Virus record (IMG/VR): IMGVR_UViG_3300005336_000047
Coordinates: 1 to 26,592 of that record
Direction: 5' to 3' (one strand)
From: a virus
DNA: 26,592 nt
Every line of letters starts with the position of its first letter. Positions within the stretch are counted from its first letter, which is position 1. Shown one piece after another: positions 15,050 through 21,854 of this stretch. The translations under genes and the position numbers were made by a program. Below the pieces are notes generated by a model. That model worked only from the letters and a program-made list of their open reading frames with translations, searched no databases and was not told the DNA's origin.

Positions 15050-15889
15050 TTAGACGTCGTGGCCTTTGGCCCGCAAGTAGGCTTCCTGTTCCGGCAGGGA
15101 CATGTCTTGAAAAGATTTCTCTACCGGGGTGTCGCTGGTTGGAGTGACGGCCGAGTTGTCCGCTTGGGTAGCTAAGGCAGCATTGGTCTGGGCTTTACCG
15201 GATTCCACCGCTTGTCGCCAAGCCTCAACCTCTTCTTTCGCTATATCCGCAAGCCGGGGCGCTTTGGGATTAAGCACCAACTGATTAGGATTTAGCGGGT
15301 TTGGTATGAGAGCCTCACGCTGATAGCGACTGACGATTCTTTGCTCAAGCGCCTTACTGGCCGGGTTTCCGTCTTTCAGTTCGTCATAACTATTGGAAAT
15401 GACGGCCGCGTCTTTTTCGGTCTCGTTGATAAACTCATTGATGACCACGCGGTTAGCTAGTTGCTGGTACTTCAAATCAGCGTTCACCGATGATGCCTGG
15501 GCAACCCGCTGCCCCAACTGGTCTAGTTCGGCCGGGTCGATTGACTCTTTGCCTTGGACTAGCTCAGATAGGCGGGGTTGTGGCATCTCCGGAACGGGAG
15601 CGCTTGCCTGATCCCTAATCTGCTTTAAATTACTCAGCACATTATCGTAGCCGTCTCGCTTGGATTCGACTTGATCGATGCGCTTGTCCAGTCGTGATGG
15701 CTGGGGTTCGGACGGACTTTCTGGTGCTTCGGGGGCAGGCTCATTGATTGGAGCTTGTTCTGCTGGCCCTGCTGGTGCTGGTACGTCTGAAGTGTTTGTT
15801 TGAGCAACTGGCGAAGGTTGCGGGCTGCTGTCTTCTGCAGCCGGTTGAACAACAGGTTCAACTGCCGGGGGCGCTGGATTTTCGTCCAT
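15050..15889 (-). CDS. Scaffold-like protein
   Basis: 279 residues from ATG 15889 with an AAAGGA site. The first ~90 residues are Pro/Ala/Glu-rich and disordered (EPVVQPAAEDSSPQPSP). Helical, charged segments follow (RLDKRIDQVESKRDGYDNVL, VNADLKYQQLANRVVINEFI). The C-terminus ends with a short helix (QDMSLPEQEAYLRAKGHDV). Position between portal and capsid genes, acidic disordered composition and coiled-coil middle are the usual signature of assembly scaffolds. No protease domain is seen, so release by processing cannot be predicted here. Confidence 0.7.
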   Translation of the reverse strand: MDENPAPPAVEPVVQPAAEDSSPQPSPVAQTNTSDVPAPAGPAEQAPINEPAPEAPESPSEPQPSRLDKRIDQVESKRDGYDNVLSNLKQIRDQASAPVPEMPQPRLSELVQGKESIDPAELDQLGQRVAQASSVNADLKYQQLANRVVINEFINETEKDAAVISNSYDELKDGNPASKALEQRIVSRYQREALIPNPLNPNQLVLNPKAPRLADIAKEEVEAWRQAVESGKAQTNAALATQADNSAVTPTSDTPVEKSFQDMSLPEQEAYLRAKGHDV

Positions 15890-15939
15890 AACGTCCTTTC
15901 TGATTAGTTTTACGACCTCGTATCGCTCGTGTCGTCGCG

Positions 15940-15956
15940 TGAGTGTTAAGCACTCA
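15940..15956 (-). other. Small hairpin in the gap ahead of the scaffold gene
   Basis: A 6-bp stem TGAGTG/CACTCA with a five-base loop lies in the 77-base gap 15890-15966. No U-tract follows. A near-palindrome TACGAGGTCGTA lies further downstream in the same gap. No promoter-like element is visible. Confidence 0.45.
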
Positions 15957-15966
15957 GGTCGCCGGA

Positions 15967-16200
15967 CTATTTTGGCCCGGCAGCCTCAGCTCTCAACTTG
16001 CGTATCAGCGGTTTTCCATCTTCGTCGATACCGCATAACTGCATTCCCGGTTCGATAAAGGTAGCGTGTCTGAAAGGGCAGGACTGGCAGATCAACTGCG
16101 TACCCTCTTGCCGCCACATGTGTCCTGATAGTGAGGCTTGGGGTAATTGGTTCAAATCAATATAGGCTTCTCCGTTATTTAAGTTTTGCTCGTTCTGCAT
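15967..16200 (-). CDS. Small Cys-containing hypothetical protein
   Basis: 77 residues from ATG 16200, overlapping the previous gene by 26 bases. The middle holds CQSCPFRHATFIEPGMQLC, a CxxC plus a third Cys and a His that may bind a metal. No family is recognised. It lies between portal and scaffold, a place where small head-assembly proteins are common. Confidence 0.5.
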   Translation of the reverse strand: MQNEQNLNNGEAYIDLNQLPQASLSGHMWRQEGTQLICQSCPFRHATFIEPGMQLCGIDEDGKPLIRKLRAEAAGPK

Positions 16201-16516
16201 CAGCTACCGCCTTGGCCGCGTCTTCGACTTTAGTTAGATAGGCTTGCAAGATAGTGGCTACGGTCTGGTGGATGACGAACAGCTTGCCGACTTCTTCTAA
16301 GGACAGGTCTTCGGGCTTCTTGATGAACTCACCGGTGCGGAACTTATCGATATCAGCTTTCATATCGGCGGCTAACCGGGAAAAACCTTTATGGAACAGC
16401 AGAGACCCAAGCTCTTTTTCCTCATCCTGGGCTACTGATATAGCTTCATCCTGGGCGGCTTGAATAGGCTCGGCATTCAAAGCGAAGTCTTCTGGTGGTA
16501 GGGCGCTATTGTCCAT
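16175..16516 (-). CDS. Small helical protein after the portal
   Basis: 113 residues from ATG 16516, overlapping the portal stop by 11 bases. Acidic helical start (ALNAEPIQAAQDEAISVAQD), then KGFSRLAADMKADIDKFRTG, LSLEEVGKLFVIHQTVATIL and a Lys/Ala-rich tail (DAAKAVADAERAKLK). Function is unknown; translation is probably coupled to the portal gene. Confidence 0.5.
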   Translation of the reverse strand: MDNSALPPEDFALNAEPIQAAQDEAISVAQDEEKELGSLLFHKGFSRLAADMKADIDKFRTGEFIKKPEDLSLEEVGKLFVIHQTVATILQAYLTKVEDAAKAVADAERAKLK

Positions 16517-18452
16517 TGATAGGTGCTCCTTGCATCGGTGCGTTTACTTGACCCTGGGGAATCTGTGACTGGCCTTGCGGCTGCTGACCGAATAAGTGCT
16601 GAGCAACGGCTTGGATGTCCGGGTCTTGAATCTGGGCAAGTTGGTTAGGGTCTATCTGGGCCGGCTGCATCGGCAACTGTGAGCCCTGGTCGCTCATCTT
16701 GGTGATGATGGAGTCGGGGTCGTTAATCTTTAAGTTGTAGATATAGGACTTAAAGGCCGCGCCGAAGTTGAACTGGTATTGGTCGTTCTGCAGAAGCTGG
16801 TCGATAACTTGTGGGTTGCCCTCTAAATAAAGTGATATGACTTGTCCGAGCCCTTCGACTTGACCCTCTTCGTCATCACGCATCGTCGAGGAGGCATCGA
16901 CTATGAATTTGTAATTACCCTTGATCAGGGATTTGGCGATAGTCAGTTTGGCGGATTTACCCATTACTTTCATGAAGTCCGGTGCGTCATCCTTATCGTC
17001 GGAGAACTGTTGGGTTATCTGCTCGACATCCGAATCAAACACATGGAAGTTGATGGGTTTCTCCTGGTTCTCGGCTAAGAGATTAATCATGCCTTCCAAT
17101 AGGTCTTCGATGGTCTTTTCTAGCTGGAATCTATCCCAGTTGTCCCTGGCACTCTCCCGGTCCTGCTGCTGCTCGATTGCCTGGGGTGTCTTACCGAAGG
17201 CCGGATTAGAGGCTATCCGTTGTGGTGTCGTTGTGTCGGTCGAGCCGAATTGGTTGGCTAGCGAGGTCGACAAGAAACCGAAAGTCCCCTGGAAGTTATT
17301 AAGGGCGTCGCCGCCGCCGGAGTCATAAGGCATCACGCCCTGAGGGTCTTTCATCAGCCAGCGAGCACCGGCTTCCATCTTGATAGAACTCATGGTGACG
17401 TTAGACGGGTCGATTTTCAGCGGTTTGAAGATTGATAATTTAACACCGTCCAAGTAGAGGTTGATTAGCGAGTCTTTAGCTTTTTGCAGGGTGATACCCC
17501 GCTCGAAGTCTCCCAATCCCCAGATTGAATCGATTAATGGGAAGCACTGGCGCATAACCACTGGGATGCGGCCATTCTTATGCGGATTGGCAATCGACCG
17601 TAGAATCCCGCAGTCCTTATAATCCGGAGCAAATGTTATCCACTTGCCGCTGGTTCCTTTTTCATACTTGGTAACTATCTCTACCCTGGCGGCCGAGCCT
17701 TTATCGCCGTAAGGCCTGCCGAAAGTTCTAATATTCTCGATGGCTGATTTGCGTGAGGAATCTATATCCCTTGACGGGACAGAACCTTTTTTGGCGGCGT
17801 CAATCAGCTCCTGGACATTCTTGGTATTCCAGGAGGTTTTAGATTTCTTAGCGATGCCCTCTAGATATGAGATAGAGACGATGGTGCTAATCATCACCCA
17901 GTCACAATCCCTTATGGAGTTCTTGCCGGGCTGAGGATAGAAGTTTCGCGGTGCAATCAGCCAGAAGTCCGGGCCGATATATTCATCGTCTATGCGATAG
18001 TCATAAAGGATCGGGCAAGCACCGTATACTGACGAGTAAACACCGCTCATCCGCAGTTTAGTCAGCGAGTCCATCTGTGAGTTAGCGTTGGGCAGGATGT
18101 ACTTGTTCAGTACCAGATTCATCAAGGTAGCTGATTTATCATCATCGGCTGACAGCGAATAAATCGTGCCGGTCGGCAGTTGGGCGGCGACACGGGCCTG
18201 TCTCTCGAAGGCCAAGGTCGATAAATGCCCGTCTGTGACATGGCTGCGGGTGGATTTCTGGGAATATGAATCAGCCGCCCGGTTAATCAGCAGGCGTTCC
18301 CGGTCAGACCAGTTGGATTGAATCGGCCTAAGGGCGTCCCAGGCGGCTTGTTTCTGGCTTATGAGTTCGTCAATAGAGCCGTCGATATTGGCGGCCGCAG
18401 TATCATAACTGCTGTCTTCGCTATAACTGGATTGTTTGGGCTTGCGAGCCAA
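16506..18452 (-). CDS. Portal protein
   Basis: 648 residues. The start is TTG 18452, supported by AGGAG eight bases upstream. Portal-like text includes WDALRPIQSNWSDRERLLIN, TLAFERQARVAAQLPTGTIY, and FWLIAPRNFYPQPGKNSIRD with DCDWVMISTIVSISYLEGIA, followed by PFKPLKIDP-type membrane-free core strands and GDFERGITLQKAKDSLINLY (clip/wing region). The C-terminus is Gln/Pro-rich (QLPMQPAQIDPNQLAQIQDP). Size and layout resemble P22/SU10-type portals of short-tailed phages. Twelve copies would form the DNA entry vertex to which terminase and, later, the adaptor attach. Its leader region (18453-18650) is unusual: it holds a promoter, a GC-rich structured stretch and a second -10 element. Confidence 0.85.
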   Translation of the reverse strand: MARKPKQSSYSEDSSYDTAAANIDGSIDELISQKQAAWDALRPIQSNWSDRERLLINRAADSYSQKSTRSHVTDGHLSTLAFERQARVAAQLPTGTIYSLSADDDKSATLMNLVLNKYILPNANSQMDSLTKLRMSGVYSSVYGACPILYDYRIDDEYIGPDFWLIAPRNFYPQPGKNSIRDCDWVMISTIVSISYLEGIAKKSKTSWNTKNVQELIDAAKKGSVPSRDIDSSRKSAIENIRTFGRPYGDKGSAARVEIVTKYEKGTSGKWITFAPDYKDCGILRSIANPHKNGRIPVVMRQCFPLIDSIWGLGDFERGITLQKAKDSLINLYLDGVKLSIFKPLKIDPSNVTMSSIKMEAGARWLMKDPQGVMPYDSGGGDALNNFQGTFGFLSTSLANQFGSTDTTTPQRIASNPAFGKTPQAIEQQQDRESARDNWDRFQLEKTIEDLLEGMINLLAENQEKPINFHVFDSDVEQITQQFSDDKDDAPDFMKVMGKSAKLTIAKSLIKGNYKFIVDASSTMRDDEEGQVEGLGQVISLYLEGNPQVIDQLLQNDQYQFNFGAAFKSYIYNLKINDPDSIITKMSDQGSQLPMQPAQIDPNQLAQIQDPDIQAVAQHLFGQQPQGQSQIPQGQVNAPMQGAPINGQ

Positions 18453-18509
18453 CGTCGATACTCCTGGGTAGGATTTATCGACTCGGTTGGCCTCGTCGTT
18501 CTTGTCTTT

Positions 18510-18515
18510 ATTATA
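18510..18515 (-). promoter_or_regulatory. Candidate -10 element directly ahead of the portal gene
   Basis: The minus strand reads ATGTTATAATAAAG, an extended -10 (TGTTATAAT), 57 bases upstream of the portal start. No -35 hexamer is visible. Transcripts from here would skip the structured leader. Confidence 0.5.
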
Positions 18516-18527
18516 ACATAATGACGA

Positions 18528-18636
18528 AAGCCGCCTCCACCTTGCGGCTTCAGCGGCTTCCGAGAGAGAGTCTCTTCAGCCGTCTATCCCGCGCGAGACA
18601 AACAGCCCCTAAAACTCCCCCAGCGATCCGGGTCAT
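18528..18636 (-). ncRNA. Candidate structured RNA/leader between terminase and portal
   Basis: A GC-rich stretch directly downstream of promoter copy D, with no good gene. Minus-strand foldings seen by eye: CCCGG-ATCG-CTGGG (18619-18632); a 12-bp stem GCTGTTTGTCTC/GGGATAGACGGC with GCGC loop (18579-18606, four G-U pairs); AGAGA-CTC-TCTCT (18563-18575); and AAGCCGC/GCGGCTT (18528-18550). A second AAGCCGC at 18553-18559 can compete for the same partner. A 28-codon ATG frame (18550-18636) also crosses it, seven bases after TATAAT, but lacks a ribosome site. It could be a leader switch, a small RNA, or a packaging-related RNA or site; function is unknown. Confidence 0.5.
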
Positions 18637-18649
18637 TACTTATATTATA
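18635..18649 (-). promoter_or_regulatory. Promoter element TATAATATAAGTAAT (copy D)
   Basis: Exact copy of the 15-mer at 756 and 3571, 13 bases after the stop of the 104-residue gene. No -35 box is visible. It would start the transcript carrying the structured leader and the head genes. Confidence 0.7.
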
Positions 18650-18662
18650 CACTACGCTTATT

Positions 18663-18977
18663 TTAGAGTTTTTTGAAGTCCTGAACCTGCATCTGTTCCG
18701 CATTTCCATTCTTATCGATGGTGATAGTGAATCCAAGCGAAGTCGGCCGGTTAGTCTGTCTGGCGACCTCACAGGTGCCTTTGAAGAGCTTTAGGATGTC
18801 CGAGGCGGCCGAGACGTTGGGTTCTATGTCTGAGTACTTGATGCTCTGGACTTTGACCACGTCGGTATTGGAATAAGCCCCGACGTGTTTCTTGATATGG
18901 AGTTGAAGCTGTCCGAAGTCGGACAGACCATCTAATTGGGCGGCTACCATCTCCAATATGCGAGTTTTATCGTTCAT
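18663..18977 (-). CDS. Hypothetical protein after the terminase nuclease
   Basis: 104 residues from ATG 18977, sharing ATGA with the stop of the nuclease gene. N-terminal helices (RILEMVAAQLDGLSDFGQLQ) are followed by a beta-like C-terminus (SLGFTITIDKNGNAEQMQVQ). No family is recognised. It is the last gene of the packaging operon, ahead of promoter copy D. Confidence 0.5.
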   Translation of the reverse strand: MNDKTRILEMVAAQLDGLSDFGQLQLHIKKHVGAYSNTDVVKVQSIKYSDIEPNVSAASDILKLFKGTCEVARQTNRPTSLGFTITIDKNGNAEQMQVQDFKKL

Positions 18978-19630
18978 ATCTCATTCCATATCCTTTCCAT
19001 AACCGGGTCTTTAGCATAAAGCTGCCAGTTTTGGGTTTGTTCGGGTGATTCGGTCTGATAAAGTTGCCAAGCTCCAGCCAGCGACATAATCAAGTCGTCG
19101 TGGGCTCCTGATTCGGCTTGGGCTTTCCAAGACGATGAGGTTTGAGCCACAATGAAGCTAAACATCTCGTTGATGGTTGGACGGTCGTAGAGTGTAAGTA
19201 TTCGGCTATCAATAGCCTCTTTAAGCATCGAGAGCATCGCAGGACGCGTAGCCGTTGAAGTTGTCCAGCCGAGCTTAGAGGTGCTTTGAGTCGTACTCGT
19301 ACTGCCGATGTTATTCTTCTCCTGGTAAATCGAGTATTTACCCAATCGGTTAAGCGTCGCCAGACGTTCCAGCTCATAAACTCCTCCGTTATTTCTTTCA
19401 AATGCTATTACTGGTTTGACGTGCGTCTGGTCATAAATACGTTCTAGTTCATGATGTATGAGTGGTGTCATCTCGGTAGCGATAGTCTTAGAGTGGTAAA
19501 CAATAGGAACATCTAGTTTGGTCTTTGATAAGAATTGAGCAGCGCAGTAATCAAGCCCTCCGGCCGCGGTATCAGCGAAGACGCAGAAAAATTCACCTAT
19601 CTCAGGTTGACGGTATCTTCTAAAACTCAT
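18974..19630 (-). CDS. Large terminase, nuclease half (separate gene)
   Basis: 218 residues from ATG 19630, overlapping the zinc-ribbon gene by four bases. This is the RNase H-like nuclease of a large terminase: FADTAAGGLDY puts the first catalytic Asp at 20, IAFERNNGG gives Glu 78, and GAHDDLIMSLA gives Asp 178/179. KLGWTTSTATRPAMLSMLKE is the usual region between them. The protein starts where, in one-piece terminases, the inter-domain linker ends. It has no ATPase motifs; those are in the gene at 20300-21199. Together the halves total 517 residues, a normal full length. The nuclease would cut concatemeric DNA at the portal. Three small genes separate the halves. Confidence 0.88.
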   Translation of the reverse strand: MSFRRYRQPEIGEFFCVFADTAAGGLDYCAAQFLSKTKLDVPIVYHSKTIATEMTPLIHHELERIYDQTHVKPVIAFERNNGGVYELERLATLNRLGKYSIYQEKNNIGSTSTTQSTSKLGWTTSTATRPAMLSMLKEAIDSRILTLYDRPTINEMFSFIVAQTSSSWKAQAESGAHDDLIMSLAGAWQLYQTESPEQTQNWQLYAKDPVMERIWNEI

Positions 19631-19755
19631 TCCGGAATCTGCTCTACCAGAGGTTTAAGCCACGCCCCGCAGAAATCGCAGGCTCCGTGTTCATCGAATA
19701 ACAACAGGCAAGCCGGGCAGCGCCAAGCGATGATTACCGGTTCTTCATCTACCAT
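19627..19755 (-). CDS. Zinc-ribbon microprotein (42 aa) inside the terminase gene cluster
   Basis: A frame of 42 codons from ATG 19755, overlapping the upstream gene by 11 bases and sharing ATGA with the nuclease gene. The translation contains WRCPACLLLFDEHGACDFCG, two CxxC pairs 11 residues apart, a classic zinc ribbon. Its overlap with both neighbours supports real translation. It directly precedes the nuclease half, so a structural or DNA-contact role in packaging is possible, though unproven. Confidence 0.75.
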   Translation of the reverse strand: MVDEEPVIIAWRCPACLLLFDEHGACDFCGAWLKPLVEQIPE

Positions 19756-20011
19756 CTTGCCTCTTTAACTCAGCCCTTAGAAATTCAATCTCAGCTATTA
19801 ATAACTCGATGGCTTCGGTCAGACAGAAGATGTAGGTATATTGGTCTAGTGCTTCGGCTGATATCTCCTTAGCTAATTGGCGGATGGGCATTTCCCATAA
19901 CTTGCCGCCATGTTCTTCGACTCCCTTGGGATATTTAATATCCAGGTCTTTGATGAACTTGTCTTTGATTCGCAGCATATGGGCTAGGTGTTCGGGGGTC
20001 ATTTCAGCCAT
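19745..20011 (-). CDS. MazG-like/all-alpha NTP pyrophosphohydrolase-type small protein
   Basis: 88 residues from ATG 20011, overlapping the HAD gene by 13 bases. The segment KYPKGVEEHGGKLWEMP (27-43) followed by KEISAEALDQYTYI, with ExxD at 53-56, matches short phage MazG-like proteins, where acidic residues bind Mg and (d)NTPs. The C-terminus is a long helix (EAIELLIAEIEFLRAELKRQ). It would remove or recycle nucleotides. The family call rests on recalled motif similarity, and activity is uncertain because the protein is short. Confidence 0.55.
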   Translation of the reverse strand: MAEMTPEHLAHMLRIKDKFIKDLDIKYPKGVEEHGGKLWEMPIRQLAKEISAEALDQYTYIFCLTEAIELLIAEIEFLRAELKRQDGR

Positions 20012-20307
20012 GTTTCTTCCTCAGCGTTTATGGCGCGATCATCGACGTAGTGAATCGCAAGATATTTTCCCAAGATGATGCCGTTATACGGTATGCCGTG
20101 TTCCTGTAACCAGCGTTCTAATTGCTTAAAATCACTCCACGGCCGGGCGGAATGGATGATAATGTCATGTCCGGCCTCGTGGACTTCTTCTAACTTGTCG
20201 ATGTTCTCATGGATGGGTTGTCCGATTCCCGGCTCCGGCCAGATTTCCTCGGCGATTGTATTGTCGAAGTCGATGGCGTAGGGGAGTTTTAAGACCTCGT
20301 TAGACAT
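19999..20307 (-). CDS. HAD-like phosphatase
   Basis: 102 residues from ATG 20307 with AAGGAG upstream, overlapping the terminase ATPase stop by eight bases. HAD motif I IDFDNT (Asp 13 and Asp 15), motif II HSARPW (Ser 53), a Lys at 81 (LGK) and motif IV VDDRA (Asp 89/90) are all present in order, with almost no cap domain. This minimal HAD type is common in phages and acts on phosphate esters such as nucleotides or polynucleotide 3'-phosphates. It sits between the two terminase halves with a MazG-like gene, so a nucleotide-related role is the simplest reading. Confidence 0.8.
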   Translation of the reverse strand: MSNEVLKLPYAIDFDNTIAEEIWPEPGIGQPIHENIDKLEEVHEAGHDIIIHSARPWSDFKQLERWLQEHGIPYNGIILGKYLAIHYVDDRAINAEEETWLK

Positions 20308-21199
20308 GGGCTAGCTCCTTAACATCTTTAACTGATTCAAGGTAATAGCGCATAGCATCTTGGTCGAAGTAGGTATCGCCAGAGGTGATAAAGGCTTCTT
20401 CTGGTGTCATGGGATACTCCTGCGGGCCAAGGCGGCCTAAGTCATTCCGCTTTTTTGCTATATACTCCTGCGAGTATTCCCATAGTGGTGAGTAGAATAA
20501 CGCGGCGAAGTTATTGCTCCCTAGGACGGCTTCATCCCAGGTTGATTTATAGCTATTGAATCCGTTTGCGGTGGTCTCAAGTATCTTATGGGCTTTAGGC
20601 AGACAAGCTTCGCCTACGCCAGCCATAAGCTGTAGGAGATCTGCAAGCGAAACCTCAGTCAAGTGTAGGAATGTTATGTCATCGCCACGACCGAACGATG
20701 TGTTTCCGAATGTCCCAACCTGTAATATGTTCTGGTAATAGTCATAACCACCGTCGGCATTATTTACTTTGCCCTCTAGGGCCATTGTATTTTTAGAGTT
20801 ATACTTTAGATTAACTTTTACTTTATTAATCTGTTCATAGGATTTGATGTAATACTTAGCTCTAGCAAGCTGCTTCTCTGATGCGCCTTGCTCAAAGGAC
20901 ATTGATACGCACTTTTCGTTCCGGCCAGTCAAGAATTTAGTTGTGCCTATCCCTAAAGCATCTGACGAGAAACCCATTTTCCTAGCCTTCAGAACTAATA
21001 TGTCTAAGTAAAATTGCAGATGCCAGTTCAAACTGTGTTGAGCTGGATTAACCTTAAACATAACCGGCTCCTGCTCTTTGTTCACGATTTTGAAGTTATC
21101 GCCCATAAAATCTTCGTATCCCTGAGCATTAAAGCCAGTATCAACCGTTGGAGGTTTATTCATTAAAGGATTCGGGTATTTTGATAAATCAAATGTCAT
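20300..21199 (-). CDS. Large terminase, ATPase half (separate gene)
   Basis: 299 residues from ATG 21199, overlapping the small-subunit gene by 11 bases. ATPase motifs of a large terminase: a Walker A-like KARKMGFSSD at 71-80, Walker B DITFLHLTEVS at about 174-184 (catalytic Glu 182; Thr in place of the usual Asp/Ser), and coupling motif LETTANG at 207-213. EEAFITSGDTYFDQDAMRYY is the end of the ATPase domain, and the protein stops there with no nuclease residues. The nuclease lies three genes downstream. Its stop overlaps the HAD gene, so the break is not a simple frameshift. It powers DNA translocation at the portal. Confidence 0.87.
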   Translation of the reverse strand: MTFDLSKYPNPLMNKPPTVDTGFNAQGYEDFMGDNFKIVNKEQEPVMFKVNPAQHSLNWHLQFYLDILVLKARKMGFSSDALGIGTTKFLTGRNEKCVSMSFEQGASEKQLARAKYYIKSYEQINKVKVNLKYNSKNTMALEGKVNNADGGYDYYQNILQVGTFGNTSFGRGDDITFLHLTEVSLADLLQLMAGVGEACLPKAHKILETTANGFNSYKSTWDEAVLGSNNFAALFYSPLWEYSQEYIAKKRNDLGRLGPQEYPMTPEEAFITSGDTYFDQDAMRYYLESVKDVKELAHV

Positions 21200-21593
21200 A
21201 TTTATCTTTCTGATCCTGAATTACCTGTACGAAGTTAAATGTATTGCCCTGTACGTCTTGATTGACTCCTAGAAGCTTCAGGGCGCGGTCTGATGCTTTT
21301 AGCTGAGTTCCCAGGTCTTCGGTTACTTCCCCAGTGAACTCATTAAACTTGACGGCTTTTAATCCTTTACCGATTGGAGCTATGGCAGAATCAAGGGTGA
21401 TGTCGTGTTTTTGGAGTATTGGTTCTAGCTTTTCAACTATCTGAGGTTTTCTTAAGTTTTCACTCGCTATTACTGCGGCGGTATTCTCGTCTTTAGTATC
21501 GTAGGCTTCAAGTGCTGCTTTAGTTCCAGATTTGCCTTTTGCTACGCCTTCTACGAACTTCTTTTGCTTTAGCGTTAATTTAGGCTTGCTCAT
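21189..21593 (-). CDS. Small terminase subunit
   Basis: 134 residues from ATG 21593, which overlaps the upstream stop by four bases. The N-terminal LTLKQKKFVEGVAKGKSGTK and AALEAYDTKDENTAAVIASE then LRKPQIVEKLEPIL match the helix-turn-helix start of phage small terminases. The C-terminal part carries TQLKASDRALKLLGVNQD and a Gln-rich end. It recognises the packaging site and loads the ATPase half, whose gene follows with an overlap. Confidence 0.8.
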   Translation of the reverse strand: MSKPKLTLKQKKFVEGVAKGKSGTKAALEAYDTKDENTAAVIASENLRKPQIVEKLEPILQKHDITLDSAIAPIGKGLKAVKFNEFTGEVTEDLGTQLKASDRALKLLGVNQDVQGNTFNFVQVIQDQKDKYDI

Positions 21594-21832
21594 GCTTTAG
21601 TCTTTTCCCTGAAGAACATTCGCCTATATTCATAATCGGAGTATTTAGTGCCGGGCGGTTTAGCTTTCTTTGGCGCGCCATATTTATCGATGATGGATTG
21701 ATGGGTAGTCTCGGATTCCAGGACATACTCTTCATAGGTCTTAGGTGCGTCATAAATGATGTGACAGAATTCATCACGCTCGCTGTTTCGCGGCTTACCG
21801 CATTGTTCACAGATAGATTGCCCATTGCTCAT
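21590..21832 (-). CDS. Zinc-ribbon-like small protein
   Basis: 80 residues from ATG 21832. CEQCGKPRNSERDEFCH near the start is a CxxC...CH metal-binding pattern. The rest is charged and Tyr-rich (PPGTKYSDYEYRRMFFREKT). No strong ribosome site is visible. A frame-shifted ORF over the same bases (21580-21825) lacks the Cys pattern and is rejected. It precedes the small terminase gene with a four-base overlap. Function is unknown. Confidence 0.6.
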   Translation of the reverse strand: MSNGQSICEQCGKPRNSERDEFCHIIYDAPKTYEEYVLESETTHQSIIDKYGAPKKAKPPGTKYSDYEYRRMFFREKTKA

Positions 21833-21854
21833 CTTGTTAGAGGTCTATCACCCG

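Noticed and set aside
18563-18606. Hammerhead-like look (CTGAAGA followed by GGAAG)
   Set aside because: The required CUGAUGA and GAAA core bases and the cleavage triplet arrangement are not present.
18550-18636. 28-codon frame starting seven bases after TATAAT in promoter copy D
   Set aside because: No ribosome site and no recognisable sequence; the same bases form extensive stems, so the RNA reading is preferred. A leaderless peptide cannot be fully excluded.
18974-21199. Intein or self-splicing intron as cause of the terminase split
   Set aside because: The intervening DNA holds three complete genes with their own starts and stops and no splicing or homing-nuclease motifs.
21580-21825. 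Alternative frame over the zinc-ribbon gene at 21590-21832
   Set aside because: It lacks the CxxC pattern and does not form the usual short overlap with the small terminase gene.
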